This document shows, piece by piece, positions 16,471 to 24,739 of a DNA stretch of 64,000 nt. Each line of letters opens with the position of its first letter. The first letter of the stretch is position 1. The notes under the pieces are model-generated. The model made no database searches. It saw only the letters and a list, made by a program, of their open reading frames with translations, and was not told where the DNA came from. A program made the translations under genes and the position numbers. The stretch comes from a virus. The stretch spans positions 1 through 64,000 of the IMG/VR virus record IMGVR_UViG_3300009601_000004; one strand, written 5' to 3'.

Positions 16471-16863
16471 ATGCCGGATGACGTCCCAGACAAGGTAAGC
16501 ACTGTGGCGGCTGTAGTTACAGCCGAGCAGCGCAACCTTAGCCGTATCTCACGCATTGGAAAGGAACGCAACAGCACGCTTTCAAAGCAGGCAGCGCTTG
16601 CGATGCACAAAGCCATCTGCCAAGCCCTTGGTGTCCGTCTGTCCGACGAGGCGAGTGGTGCCAAGTCTACAGCCGCGCGCCTACTGGGCGTGCGTACACA
16701 GCGCTACACAGAGGCCACCAGTGGCACACGGGGATCACTTCCCAGTGTGTGCAACTGGTTCAGTCTGTGGAACGCGTCGCAGGCCCGTGAAGCTCGTGGG
16801 CTTCCTAAGCTCCAACTTGTGTGGGATGGCACCCACTTCGAGGCTAAACCCCTAGAGGACTGA
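16471..16863 (+). CDS. Small unknown protein, first gene of an early unit
   Basis: 130 residues, ATG with GGAGG upstream. Residues 25-75 are basic and helical (LSRISRIGKERNSTLSKQAALAMHKAI), followed by a possible DNA-binding helix-turn-helix (STAARLLGVRTQRYTEATSG). It heads a run of about twelve small genes under the TTGCAA promoter, the usual place for early regulators. The DNA-binding role is inference. Confidence 0.6.
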   Translation: MPDDVPDKVSTVAAVVTAEQRNLSRISRIGKERNSTLSKQAALAMHKAICQALGVRLSDEASGAKSTAARLLGVRTQRYTEATSGTRGSLPSVCNWFSLWNASQAREARGLPKLQLVWDGTHFEAKPLED

Positions 16864-16880
16864 AAGGTCAGAGGCGAAAC

Positions 16881-17195
16881 ATGAGTAAACTGGCATCAAG
16901 GGTTAACCGTGCCCTGTGGGTAGTGGACTGTCTGTGGACAAGCACAGGACAGGGCGTGGAAAAGCACCGGGTCAACCGGGCATCTCCCATGTACCCCACG
17001 ACAGAAGTACACGAAGTAGGCCGTACACACGACCTGACGCGTGGTCAGATTGTGCGGGACATCAACACGCTCCGTGACGCGGGGCTAGTGCAGACAGAAA
17101 AGCGGCCAGGCGGACTGACGCAGGCTTTTGCATACACACAATACATCGGCCTCACTCCTGACGGAATGCAGGCTATCGACCGGAGGGGACGCTGA
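16881..17195 (+). CDS. Winged-helix DNA-binding protein (MarR-like fold)
   Basis: 104 residues, ATG with AGAGG. Residues 40-95 show the pattern EVGRTHDLTRGQIVRDINTL, RDAGLVQTEKRPGG, then YIGLTPDG, which is the recognition helix, wing and following strand of MarR/winged-helix transcription factors. Probably a regulator of an early unit, possibly its own. The last base of its stop (TGATG) starts the next gene. Confidence 0.7.
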   Translation: MSKLASRVNRALWVVDCLWTSTGQGVEKHRVNRASPMYPTTEVHEVGRTHDLTRGQIVRDINTLRDAGLVQTEKRPGGLTQAFAYTQYIGLTPDGMQAIDRRGR

Positions 17196-17671
17196 TGTCC
17201 GACGAAGCACTAGATACCCTGGTCGCCCTGCGTAATCGCATTGAGAAGGACCACGCAGCCGACATCGAATTGTCCACAGAGGCCGACCTCTGGCGTCTCG
17301 CCAAATTCCCAGGGGTACCGCCACCCGCAGACCCGTACGGCGATGAGATCTCTGTCGACACCGGGGGACGCTGCCCCATCGACGGGAGTGAACAGATCGT
17401 AGCCCGCTACCTGCCGGCAGGTGGGTACTCAGCCGGCGATGCTGCGGCATGGGATTGGAACGAGCCCATCACATTCCGCAGGCGGAAGGCGAAGCATCCG
17501 GGCAAAACGTACTTTCACGGCAAGATGGAAATTGTATTGAACTGCTACCCTGACATCCGTGTGGGGGAGCACATCGCACACGTAAACGCCCCGCGAGGGC
17601 ACAGGCGGGCTGACTCCGTCACCTGGGACTCGGTAGGTAGCTTTGCCCGCTGGCTGGGGCCGTTGACATGA
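17195..17671 (+). CDS. Unknown small protein
   Basis: 158 residues, ATG overlapping the previous stop. N-terminal helix, then a beta-rich part with one CPIDGSE segment and many aromatic residues (AAAWDWNEPITFRR). No metal-binding set or known family. Confidence 0.65.
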   Translation: MSDEALDTLVALRNRIEKDHAADIELSTEADLWRLAKFPGVPPPADPYGDEISVDTGGRCPIDGSEQIVARYLPAGGYSAGDAAAWDWNEPITFRRRKAKHPGKTYFHGKMEIVLNCYPDIRVGEHIAHVNAPRGHRRADSVTWDSVGSFARWLGPLT

Positions 17672-18066
17672 GTGACTCCAAACATCGCAGCACCCTAGTA
17701 CGTCTGGATATGCTCTACGCCACAGGGGTTGCGGCACGCCTCCTGTACCCTCTGGAAGTGGTTGGCAGTGACGGAGCGCCATTAGGTGCTGCTCTCCACT
17801 ACACAGGGCCCTACGCCGCAGACAACCGCTGGGACCACTGCGTGAATGTCTTCATTGACTACCACCAAACAGAGCCACCTGCGGACGCCTGTCTCGACGT
17901 CACAGACACACTCACTATCATCTCACTCTGTGTCGCCATTAACTTCCAGCCCAAGCCCCATCTAGGGGATGCCGCAGTCTGCCAAGCCGTGCTTGAGGCG
18001 TTGCTGGCCCATTGCACAGACGTCCTAGCTGACGCCATGGCAGGTAAGGACAAGCCACATGAATGA
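17668..18066 (+). CDS. Unknown small protein
   Basis: 132 residues, ATG overlapping the previous stop by four bases. A Cys-containing domain (ACLDVTDTLTIISLCVAINF) with a hydrophobic core and a helical end (AVLEALLAHCTDVLADAMAG). Not membrane-spanning by length. No family is recognised. Confidence 0.65.
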   Translation: MSDSKHRSTLVRLDMLYATGVAARLLYPLEVVGSDGAPLGAALHYTGPYAADNRWDHCVNVFIDYHQTEPPADACLDVTDTLTIISLCVAINFQPKPHLGDAAVCQAVLEALLAHCTDVLADAMAGKDKPHE

Positions 18067-18196
18067 CCCCAAACAGCTCAGCGCTGGGCAGCTGACAGAC
18101 TCGGCACCCCACGAGTGCGATTGTCCCTCAGCTAGCGTCGGCAGCATCGCCGGCTTGCTTTTAATCGCCTTCGTTGCCTTCCTTATCTTCCGCTAG
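18059..18196 (+). CDS. Small membrane protein (45 residues)
   Basis: ATG at 18059 inside the end of the previous gene. Reads MNDPKQLSAGQLTDSAPHEC, then DCPSASVGS and one transmembrane helix IAGLLLIAFVAFLIF. No family. Coupling to the previous gene supports translation. Confidence 0.5.
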   Translation: MNDPKQLSAGQLTDSAPHECDCPSASVGSIAGLLLIAFVAFLIFR

Positions 18197-18207
18197 GAGA
18201 CTACCTA

Positions 18208-18993
18208 ATGTTCAGGACTCAAGACATCGGCGCCATAAACAGCGTCACCAAATACCCCTCGATCCCCACGTTTCACACCATGGGGGGCAGGGGCAAGCTA
18301 GGGCGCGTGAACCTGGCCATCCCCGATGAGCAGCTCTACTGTACCGAAAAGCTCGATGGTACCAACGCTCGAATCATCATTGACCCGCGTGATGGCGACT
18401 ACCTCATCGGAGGCCGCAACGAGCTGTTGTACGCTCGCGGCGACCGCCTAATCCGTGACTCCAACCGCATACTTCTTGCCACCATCGTCAAGGCCGAACA
18501 GGCCGCGGAGAAGCTGAAAGGGGCCAACGTCAGCACGGGCCCAGTGGTGGCCTACGGCGAGGTCTACGGGGGCCGTATCGGGGCTAACTGGAAGACCTAC
18601 GCAGACGACGAGAAGGCTGTAGGCTTCCGTGTGTTTGATACACAGGTCTGGACCGCGGGCATGTGGTTCGAGTGGCTGCACATGGACTCCAAGCTACGCA
18701 GTACCCGCCGGGAGCAAGGTGGACAGCCGTTCGTGGGCGTGGATGAGCTAGAGCGCAATGCAACCTGGCTAGGGTTCAAGACGGTGCCTGTCTCCCCCTT
18801 TGACCTTGAGCCGAAGGACAGCCAGACTGGCATCTTCGCGCAGCTCTGCGAGATGGGCCTTACTACGCAGGCTGCACTGACGGAAACCATCAACGCAAAC
18901 ACGAAGCGTCCCGAAGGTGTGGTCTTGCGCACGGCAAACCGCAGTTGGATCGCTAAGTTCCGCATTGAAGACTATGAACGGAGCATCCGGTGA
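18208..18993 (+). CDS. RNA ligase (Rnl2-like nucleotidyltransferase superfamily)
   Basis: 261 residues. Motif I is CTEKLDGTNARI with the adenylated Lys in KLDG; motif III is YGEVYGGR, IIIa VGFRVFDTQV, IV PEGVVLRT and V WIAKFR, in the right order for the ATP-dependent ligase fold. Length fits phage RNA ligases of the T4 Rnl2/DRB0094 type rather than DNA ligase. It would reseal nicked RNA, for example tRNA cut by host defences. The 2H-phosphoesterase-like domain at 62173-63096 could supply end healing. ATG follows AGGAGA by a few bases; co-transcribed with neighbours. Confidence 0.88.
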   Translation: MFRTQDIGAINSVTKYPSIPTFHTMGGRGKLGRVNLAIPDEQLYCTEKLDGTNARIIIDPRDGDYLIGGRNELLYARGDRLIRDSNRILLATIVKAEQAAEKLKGANVSTGPVVAYGEVYGGRIGANWKTYADDEKAVGFRVFDTQVWTAGMWFEWLHMDSKLRSTRREQGGQPFVGVDELERNATWLGFKTVPVSPFDLEPKDSQTGIFAQLCEMGLTTQAALTETINANTKRPEGVVLRTANRSWIAKFRIEDYERSIR

Positions 18994-19151
18994 GCAAGCT
19001 CAAAGAAATCTTGGTCTGGGTAGCTATTGCTCTACTGTTCTGCGTATTCGTAGCAGTGGGAGCGCTACCCTTCGCAGCCTATGGCCATGCCATGTATGGC
19101 GACTGGCGCTGTGGATTCTCACAGTGCCGCATCATCGTGGAGGCCCCCTAA
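18990..19151 (+). CDS. Small membrane protein (53 residues)
   Basis: GTG at 18990 overlaps the ligase stop (GTGA). Reads MSKLKEILVW then a hydrophobic helix to residue 30 and a C-terminal part with two Cys (WRCGFSQC). It ends TAATG with the next gene. Overlaps on both ends support it. Confidence 0.55.
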   Translation: MSKLKEILVWVAIALLFCVFVAVGALPFAAYGHAMYGDWRCGFSQCRIIVEAP

Positions 19152-19348
19152 TGAGCTTCACACCTTACGCACAGCGCCTCAGCGAGCCGACAAAGCGGGC
19201 ACACAACGCGCTCTCCGATCTGGGTGCCCGATTGGACGCACGGCTGAATCACCCAGAGGAGTGGGACAAGTCACACCTCAAGCAATGCCGCAAGGTCCGC
19301 AAAACCATACTGAAGCTGCAAGGGCAGCTCGCGGAAATCGAACGATGA
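19151..19348 (+). CDS. Small helical protein (65 residues)
   Basis: ATG at 19151 within TAATG. Basic and entirely helical (MSFTPYAQRLSEPTKRAHNA...). Coupled to genes on both sides. No family. Confidence 0.55.
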   Translation: MSFTPYAQRLSEPTKRAHNALSDLGARLDARLNHPEEWDKSHLKQCRKVRKTILKLQGQLAEIER

Positions 19349-19581
19349 GCAATCTACGCAAGGGAGAACTGACGTTTGCGGAGCGCTTCATGCGGGCGCT
19401 CCGCAAGCGCAAAGGCAGGGCAACCGTCCGGCGTCTGTCCTGGGACTTGGGTACCCCCGTCAACACCGTTGTGATAGCGGCCAACCGCTTGGAGAAGGCA
19501 GGCACTATTCTGATTGACCGCCCTACAGCCGAGTGGGCGAAGAGTTCGCACCATTGGTACATATCGGAGGCGTCGCCATGA
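19345..19581 (+). CDS. Small winged-helix-like protein (78 residues)
   Basis: ATG overlaps the previous stop (ATGA). Residues 20-65 (RKGRATVRRLSWDLGTPVNT, VVIAANRLEKAGTILIDRP) follow a winged-helix layout: helix, turn, recognition helix, wing. Likely DNA-binding; target unknown. Confidence 0.55.
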   Translation: MSNLRKGELTFAERFMRALRKRKGRATVRRLSWDLGTPVNTVVIAANRLEKAGTILIDRPTAEWAKSSHHWYISEASP

Positions 19582-19808
19582 ACCGCGCAGACAAGGAACA
19601 CCACGACTGGTTCGGCGGGGACTTGGTGATCCACATTGAAACAAGTGTAGGCGTAGTCAATCCTACACTGCGCCTAAGCCGTAAAGTGGGGGAGTTTGAG
19701 CCAACACTGCACCTAGAAATCTGCGAGCGCGACCTGGTCAACCTCGAATCGGCTGTTGCAACTTTGCGCAGCATCAAAGACGCGAAACGCGAAAAGGACA
19801 CCACATGA
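19578..19808 (+). CDS. Small unknown protein (76 residues)
   Basis: ATG at 19578 overlapping the previous stop. Beta-rich N-terminus (DLVIHIETSVGVVNPTLRLS), helical C-terminus. No family. Confidence 0.55.
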   Translation: MNRADKEHHDWFGGDLVIHIETSVGVVNPTLRLSRKVGEFEPTLHLEICERDLVNLESAVATLRSIKDAKREKDTT

Positions 19809-20116
19809 GCCGCCCACTATGGCAAACAACACTACGAGGGCTAGTCGAAGGACTAGCTCACGGCCCGGTCGTACTGACCGTCACAGTGCCCGAAGAGGCC
19901 GCAGCAACGCTGATGAGCCTAGAGACAACGATCGATGCACAAGCGGGGATGGCTGAAGTTCTGGGCATCGACATGGGGTGCGAAATGATGCACGACGGGG
20001 ACAAGCGCAGCACGCTCACCCTAGAGATCTCCCCACGTCCCGACTTCGCAGCCGGTCAAGTGCTCGAAATGATGGACATGCTGGACGTCAAAAACGGCTG
20101 GGAAGACGACGCGTGA
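19805..20116 (+). CDS. Small unknown protein (103 residues)
   Basis: ATG overlapping the previous stop. Alternating strands and helices (VVLTVTVPEEAAATLMSLE), acidic C-terminus. It could be a paralogue of the preceding small beta/alpha protein in layout, but identity is not evident. It overlaps the methylase start (GTGA). Confidence 0.55.
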   Translation: MSRPLWQTTLRGLVEGLAHGPVVLTVTVPEEAAATLMSLETTIDAQAGMAEVLGIDMGCEMMHDGDKRSTLTLEISPRPDFAAGQVLEMMDMLDVKNGWEDDA

Positions 20117-20958
20117 GTGCGCCATTCGCCTACTACGGGGGTAAGAAAAAGATTGCTGCATGGCTGGCTGGGCTGTGTCCCCTGCATTGCTTGTATGTCG
20201 AGCCGTTTGCGGGGGGCGCTGGCCTCTTCTGGGCGAGGGAGCGCACAAAGGTGGGCAACGCTGACGCCTACCGGGAAGTGCTCAACGACACGAACCAGGC
20301 CATCGTAACGGTCTACGAAGCTCTGCGGGATGACGCGAAAGAGGTCGAGCGTGTCATGTCACTAATCCCCTATGGGGAGACCGCATATCGCGAGGCTGTC
20401 CGTGTCTACAGGGGGGAGTCGGACAATGAGCCACTGGCGACCCGTGCTGCCTACCTGCTGTTCTACTGGTCCTGTTCCTTTGCAGGGAAGGCGGGTGGAG
20501 GCATCAAACGCGCCCGAACGTCCGAAAACCCGGCCATGACGTGGGCGAATAAGCTCGGGAAGGTCAGTGAGTGGACCGAACGCCTACGAGGCGTCTACGT
20601 CGAGGACGTCGACTATCGCCTGTGTATGACTCGATGGGACTCACCGGGCACGCTTCATTACTGTGACCCGCCCTATGTCGACGCGAACCAGGGCCATTAC
20701 AGTGGGTGGACGAACAGTGACCGCCGCGAGCTGTTCGAGTTTGTCGATACCCTACAGGGGTCTGTCATGATCTCCGGCTACCTAGACGCATGGTGTCTGA
20801 CTTACGCCGGCGATCGAGGATGGGCTGTCCACAGCAAGAGTGTGGCAGTGTCCGCAGGCCGGGAGAAGGCCGCGAGGGTTGAGACAGTCGTGATTAAGCC
20901 TGCAAGTCCAGCAAAGGGGTCACAGGTGCGCTACCTCTCGGCTTGCGCTGCAGCGTGA
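20113..20958 (+). CDS. DNA adenine methyltransferase, D12 class (Dam-like)
   Basis: 281 residues from GTG 20113 (reading MSAPFAYYGGKKKIAAWLAG), chosen by the GTGA overlap; the longer upstream frame reads Arg-rich nonsense. FAYYGGKKKIA is the family's N-terminal YxGGK motif, EPFAGGAGLFW is motif I (AdoMet) and CDPPYVDAN is motif IV (catalytic DPPY). It methylates adenine N6 in a short DNA site; GATC is the common target but cannot be read from sequence. Likely protects viral DNA from restriction or marks it. Confidence 0.9.
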   Translation: MSAPFAYYGGKKKIAAWLAGLCPLHCLYVEPFAGGAGLFWARERTKVGNADAYREVLNDTNQAIVTVYEALRDDAKEVERVMSLIPYGETAYREAVRVYRGESDNEPLATRAAYLLFYWSCSFAGKAGGGIKRARTSENPAMTWANKLGKVSEWTERLRGVYVEDVDYRLCMTRWDSPGTLHYCDPPYVDANQGHYSGWTNSDRRELFEFVDTLQGSVMISGYLDAWCLTYAGDRGWAVHSKSVAVSAGREKAARVETVVIKPASPAKGSQVRYLSACAAA

Positions 20959-20966
20959 GAGGGGCG

Positions 20967-21443
20967 ATGACGTTGTGCCTCGCCGACCTGTGGGATGCGA
21001 AAAAGCTCGAAGCTATCCCTGACGGGTCGGTGTGGCGCTACTTTGGCGAACCGCCTTTTGTCTGGCCACCTCTTCACGACGACCAGTTCGACTACATAGT
21101 GCAGCGCGTAGGTCGCTTCACGCTCAACCCGCTGACACACATGGGAAGCGCGACGATCAGTGCCATAGTCGCGCATCTCGCTGGACGGTCTCAAGTGGGT
21201 GTCGAGCTGGCTGTAGGCCCGTGCCGCCCTACTGTCCTCATGGGGGGCAAGCTGCAGCCATCACCCGAGGGGGTAGAGGTCACCCTCTGCCGGTACCCGT
21301 ACCGCGAGCTGCGCGTGTGGCGACCCTACGCGAACGATGTGCCAGCACTAGCCGGCTTGGACTCAAAGCGACCTTCTGACGCGGCGCGTGCCAAGGTAGC
21401 GGTTGCTCTGGCCCTGCTCGCGCGGGGCCAGAGCAACGACTAG
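20967..21443 (+). CDS. Unknown protein after the methylase
   Basis: 158 residues from ATG 20967 with AGAGG just upstream; a GTG at 20955 overlapping the methylase stop is an alternative. Mixed alpha/beta with many aromatic residues (SVWRYFGEPPFVWPPLH). No family. It meets the leftward HD gene tail to tail with a four-base overlap, so it ends this unit without a visible terminator. Confidence 0.6.
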   Translation: MTLCLADLWDAKKLEAIPDGSVWRYFGEPPFVWPPLHDDQFDYIVQRVGRFTLNPLTHMGSATISAIVAHLAGRSQVGVELAVGPCRPTVLMGGKLQPSPEGVEVTLCRYPYRELRVWRPYANDVPALAGLDSKRPSDAARAKVAVALALLARGQSND

Positions 21444-22081
21444 AAGGGGCAATCTTGCGGATATTTTGTCGCCTGGGTGCGGGCTTCCGCAGCATAGAAC
21501 GTGGCGACCATGGCACCTAGAACCGCTTGTGCTTTCACCAGGCGGTCTGCCAGACCTCGGCTAATCAGGCCATGGGAGGCAACCCCCGTCACGTTGAGTT
21601 CAACCAAAGCGTGTAGCTGTTCCCACTCCTTTGTGTACTTGAGGCCGATGCGCGCCAGCTTAGGTGTGAAGTCGGTAGCTGTGCAGCAGCTTTCCACGTT
21701 TGCAACGCGGTCAGCCGTCTTTACCAGACTCGCCAACGGGTTCTTGTAGCAAGCCGTCAGGTACTCTGAGCGGCTCCTTGTCTCACGATGGCTAAGTGCT
21801 TGGAGCGCCATTAAGAACTGGTCCTCCGCGAAGCCAGGCACCCGAGCCACCCAAGCGGACAGAGCGCTAAAGGTCTCAGCGGGCACAAGTGCGTCCTCTA
21901 CCGCGTCGTGCAAGTAGCCCAAGCAGATGACGTCCATCGCATGGTAGTCGTGGGTGCGCAGGACGCGTACGACAGCATCTAGGTGAACGCTGTAGGGCAG
22001 TCCACCGTAGGTGACCCCTGCCTCTTCCGCAGCTACGCTGCCGGCGTTACGGGCCTGCTCGATGATTTGATAAAGGTGCAT
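21440..22081 (-). CDS. HD-domain phosphohydrolase (SpoT/MESH1-type layout)
   Basis: 213 residues from ATG 22081 (MHLYQIIEQARNAGS), with AAGGA nine bases upstream. Metal-binding motifs: HLDAVVRVL (His), LGYLHDAVED (HD) and KTADRVAN (Asp), spaced as in HD hydrolases. YSVHLDAVVRVL with LHDAVED is typical of (p)ppGpp hydrolases of the SpoT/MESH1 group. A RelA/SpoT-like synthetase domain lies at 61036-62169, so alarmone turnover is plausible, but other nucleotides are possible. Confidence 0.78.
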   Translation of the reverse strand: MHLYQIIEQARNAGSVAAEEAGVTYGGLPYSVHLDAVVRVLRTHDYHAMDVICLGYLHDAVEDALVPAETFSALSAWVARVPGFAEDQFLMALQALSHRETRSRSEYLTACYKNPLASLVKTADRVANVESCCTATDFTPKLARIGLKYTKEWEQLHALVELNVTGVASHGLISRGLADRLVKAQAVLGAMVATFYAAEARTQATKYPQDCPF

Positions 22082-22086
22082 TAGAG

Positions 22087-22302
22087 TTAATCCTTGCGCG
22101 CGACGTTGTTGTTTGGCCAGACGGCTGCAGGTGCCAGCCACGTCTGAAGTTTCTGCACGATGTCAGGGCTAAGGTACACGCGGTTCCTTGCCTCTTCAAT
22201 GAGGTGGGAGTCGGTTGTCAGTACGATTTCGCCGTCGTACCTGCCGGGTGAGACGTAGACACCATCACCAAGGTAAGACGCGGCTTTTTTCTGGTCGGGC
22301 AT
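22087..22302 (-). CDS. Small unknown protein (71 residues)
   Basis: ATG 22302 with AAGAGG seven bases upstream. Reads MPDQKKAASYLGDGVYVSPG, then beta strands and a C-terminal helix. The LGDGVYVS motif is common in small phage proteins of unknown function. Five bases before the HD gene. Confidence 0.6.
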   Translation of the reverse strand: MPDQKKAASYLGDGVYVSPGRYDGEIVLTTDSHLIEEARNRVYLSPDIVQKLQTWLAPAAVWPNNNVARKD

Positions 22303-22550
22303 TAGAGGGCCTCTTGGCAGGAGCCGCACCAATCTTGCGGCATGACTGCGTGGTATTTAGCGAGTGCGAGCGTCTCGTGGTTGATCAAGGCGCCATGGGC
22401 TTCACACACTGTCACCCAAGGCAAAGCGCCGTCGCCGTCATCCATACCGGCCTGCTCTGCGTTGTAGACGCCGACCTTAGTGCCTGTTGTGCGAGCTGTC
22501 CGTAGCCTTACGCAGCCTGCGAGGCCGTGTGCGCTGTAGTCGCGGGCCAT
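22302..22550 (-). CDS. Small Cys/His protein (82 residues)
   Basis: ATG 22550 with AGGAGG seven bases upstream, overlapping the stop of the alanine-repeat gene. Contains VCEAHGALINHETLALAKYH and CGSCQEAL, possible zinc ligands. No family. Confidence 0.6.
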   Translation of the reverse strand: MARDYSAHGLAGCVRLRTARTTGTKVGVYNAEQAGMDDGDGALPWVTVCEAHGALINHETLALAKYHAVMPQDWCGSCQEAL

Positions 22551-23341
22551 CACTTCACCTCCTGAAGACGCGGGGCTAGTGGGATGTGCTTCCGCACGAT
22601 GGCAGCATGAGCAGCAGCATGAGTAGTAATATAAGCAGCAGCATCAGCAGCATCAGCAGCATAAGCCGCATGAGCAGCAGCAGTAGCAGTAGCAGCAGCA
22701 TAAGCCGCAGCCACATCAGCAGCATCAGCAGCATCACGAAGGGCTCTGCGCGGTACGTCTTCCCCTGCTGCCCAGCGTTCGGCTAGTTCAACGGCCCGTA
22801 GGGGGCGCAGCTCGCCGGCAGGCATTCCACTCAACCGAGTACGAGCACACGCGCAGGCAATGCGGACTAAAGTTCGGTGTGTCTCATCACCAGCTTCCCG
22901 CTTGGTCAGCCGTGAATAGAGCCAGAGGAGCCAGTCACCACGCGGGCATGTATCCCAGGCCGCTTGCCAGTCGGTCTTACCCCCTAGCCACTCAACGGCA
23001 TCTTCGCAGGGGCCGAGGTGTGCAATCTGTTCGCCGATTGTCTCGGGCTGCTTAGCGTGCTCGTCGCTGACCCACTGGTGCAGAGCTTCGATGCGCGCGT
23101 GGGTCGCCAGCGACGTGGACGCGGGGATCATCAGCTCGCAGCCCACCACATTCTGATGGTTGTCGAGGTAGCGGACGACGAGGACCACGCCCACGTCGGG
23201 GACCGTCCAGAAGGTGGCCTCTTTACGGTTCCCCTCGGTCGTATCGAGTTTGCGGGCGCCAATGGCGGAGAGAGCCTCCTCAATAACGAGTGCAGCGTTG
23301 CGACGGGAGGCGGTGAAGATGGAGGTAGGTAGAAATGCCAT
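22550..23341 (-). CDS. Protein with DWLLWL motif and alanine-repeat C-terminus
   Basis: 263 residues from ATG 23341 (MAFLPTSIFTASRRN), with AAGGA at good spacing. Residues 1-110 form an alpha/beta domain; residues 120-175 contain AWDTCPRGDWLLWLYSR and a helical Cys-containing segment (LVRIACACARTRL), a pattern seen in phage proteins and in proteins annotated as Imm5-like putative immunity proteins. Residues 205-250 are alanine helices with His/Tyr/Asp (AAAYAAATATAAAHAAYAADAADAAAY) from a GCA/GCT triplet repeat. The longer frame upstream overlaps a rightward gene and was rejected. Function unknown. Confidence 0.65.
   Translation of the reverse strand: MAFLPTSIFTASRRNAALVIEEALSAIGARKLDTTEGNRKEATFWTVPDVGVVLVVRYLDNHQNVVGCELMIPASTSLATHARIEALHQWVSDEHAKQPETIGEQIAHLGPCEDAVEWLGGKTDWQAAWDTCPRGDWLLWLYSRLTKREAGDETHRTLVRIACACARTRLSGMPAGELRPLRAVELAERWAAGEDVPRRALRDAADAADVAAAYAAATATAAAHAAYAADAADAAAYITTHAAAHAAIVRKHIPLAPRLQEVK
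22598..22738. repeat. AGC/GCA-rich triplet repeat tract
   Basis: Imperfect tandem CAG/AGC/ATC triplets (such as CAGCAGCATCAGCAGCATCAG) encoding the alanine-repeat helices on the minus strand; prone to expansion and contraction. Confidence 0.7.
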
Positions 23342-23401
23342 GGAGAGTCCTTGGGGTGTGCGTGAGGGGCGGAAGGCCCCCAAGCACAAAAACCATACTT
23401 C

Positions 23402-23443
23402 ACCCGCTGGCGGGTTGCAACCCGGCGGCGGGTGATTTATACT
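23402..23443 (+). promoter_or_regulatory. Strong promoter with GGGTTGCAACCC and CCGCTGGCGG operators
   Basis: TTGCAA (23415-23420), a 17-base spacer and TATACT (23438-23443). CCCGCTGGCGGG lies just upstream of and abutting the -35; GGGTTGCAACCC overlaps it; CCGGCGGCGGG fills the spacer. Heads the long rightward unit beginning at 23492. Confidence 0.85.
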
Positions 23444-23491
23444 CTTTGTGTCGGCGGCGCTCCCGCTTCCGATTCCCCCTCGGAGTTCCCC

Positions 23492-23809
23492 ATGAACCGC
23501 CACGCCAAGATTCCCGCCGACATGGGCCGCCCGCGCCCGCTGGGCTGGCCCGAAGAGACACCACTGTACTTCACGGACAATGACGCTGTGCTCTGCCGGA
23601 AGCACATGGGCAGCGCCGCAGCGCGCACAGGGCTCGACATCAGCGGACAGCCTGTCAGGTGGGTGGCTCCAGAAAACCGCCAAGAGTGGCGGGATGCTGG
23701 CCTCGGTGACATCCAGTGTGAGACCTGCAAAGCGCAGTTTGCCCGCCAGACCGAAGAGGCCCAGAGGCTCGCCCAGATGCTCGCAGAGGCTGGCCATGCA
23801 CCTGAGTGA
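23492..23809 (+). CDS. Small protein with CxxC pairs
   Basis: 105 residues, ATG with CGGAG seven bases upstream. Ends in a helix. CETCKAQF near residue 80 and VLCRKHMG near residue 35 could hold a zinc. The leader CCCCCGGAGTTCCCATGAAC is nearly repeated before 26913. First gene of the TTGCAA unit. Confidence 0.65.
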   Translation: MNRHAKIPADMGRPRPLGWPEETPLYFTDNDAVLCRKHMGSAAARTGLDISGQPVRWVAPENRQEWRDAGLGDIQCETCKAQFARQTEEAQRLAQMLAEAGHAPE

Positions 23810-24194
23810 CACCTACAAGGCGTTGGAGCGAATAGCGGCGCACGGTTGGTACAGCAATGTCGCGGGTACGTGTGACTTGGTGACGTGGTGTGTGCAGGTC
23901 GCGGACGGCGAGGCAGAGCACGATGACGAGTTCGACTACCTCGGACCCACCGCTTTTATCAAGCTCACCCAGCAGGGCTATGAGACCCTACATGCGCACC
24001 TCCACATGCGGGTCAATCTGGAGTTCGCGAACAAGCGCATGTCAGCGCTCGCCGATGAGCGCAAGGTCACGAGGGAACGCCGTTTCGAGATCACAAACGT
24101 CGCACTCTGGCTTGAACAGGGCATGGCAGAGGGCGAAATCCTTACCAAGCTCGCCTCTATGCGGAAAGTCCGCAAAGACGTAGTGGCCTCGTGA
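23796..24194 (+). CDS. Unknown small protein (132 residues)
   Basis: ATG 23796 inside the end of the previous gene. Residues 1-65 are mixed; residues 70-130 helical and basic (MRVNLEFANKRMSALADERK...). The pattern MRKVRKDV at the end recalls regulator recognition helices, weakly. No family. Confidence 0.6.
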   Translation: MHLSDTYKALERIAAHGWYSNVAGTCDLVTWCVQVADGEAEHDDEFDYLGPTAFIKLTQQGYETLHAHLHMRVNLEFANKRMSALADERKVTRERRFEITNVALWLEQGMAEGEILTKLASMRKVRKDVVAS

Positions 24195-24739
24195 GGGTCA
24201 CACAGATCCAGTGGCACCCGGCGACCACGCCACCTGACCACGTCAGCGAGGTACTGGTTTTACTGGATGAACAACAGTTCGCCCGTGTGGGCCACCACGA
24301 CGAGCGCTGGTACGTCACCGAGATGCAGCGCTGCCAGCCTTGTGAAGCGGTCGTACAATGGGCAGAGATGCCAGAGAAGCCGTCGCCCTATGAGTGCGCG
24401 ACAGACATCGAGGGTGCCACAGTAGAGGAGCAGTCAGACGCCGACCTCAAGACTGCTCAGAGCAAGACTCGCGCGGTGGGTGAGTTGCCCAACGGTGATC
24501 CGGTGTGGTTCGACACCTTCGGCAATGTCTTGGTAGGCACGCAGTACGCGGGAGTGTACGGTGTGAGCACACCCTACACAGTGCAAGACCTCCCGGAAAA
24601 GGGGCAAACACTCAGGGTCACGGTGTGGGCCTACCTCCAGGGGATGGATCGGGGCACCAACATACTGGGCACCCTGGCGGACGTGGAGCGTAAAGTTGTA
24701 GCCGAGCTGGCCCGCGGGCAAGCAGTGCCCCATGGCTAA
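24191..24739 (+). CDS. DUF551-like protein with C-terminal extension
   Basis: 182 residues from GTG 24191 (GTGA overlap). Residues 5-65 (IQWHPATTPPDHVSEVLVLL...VVQWAEMPEKP) match the DUF551 plan: W, PP, then VLVxx, then VxxWxxxPxxP. DUF551 is frequent in phages, function unknown. Residues 95-180 form a second domain (DTFGNVLVGTQYAGVYGVST). The stop overlaps the HicA-like gene. Confidence 0.65.
   Translation: MRVTQIQWHPATTPPDHVSEVLVLLDEQQFARVGHHDERWYVTEMQRCQPCEAVVQWAEMPEKPSPYECATDIEGATVEEQSDADLKTAQSKTRAVGELPNGDPVWFDTFGNVLVGTQYAGVYGVSTPYTVQDLPEKGQTLRVTVWAYLQGMDRGTNILGTLADVERKVVAELARGQAVPHG

Noticed and set aside
23342-23812. Long N-terminal extension of the 22550 gene
   Set aside because: It overlaps the rightward promoter and the 23492 gene; the ATG at 23341 has AAGGA and fits better.
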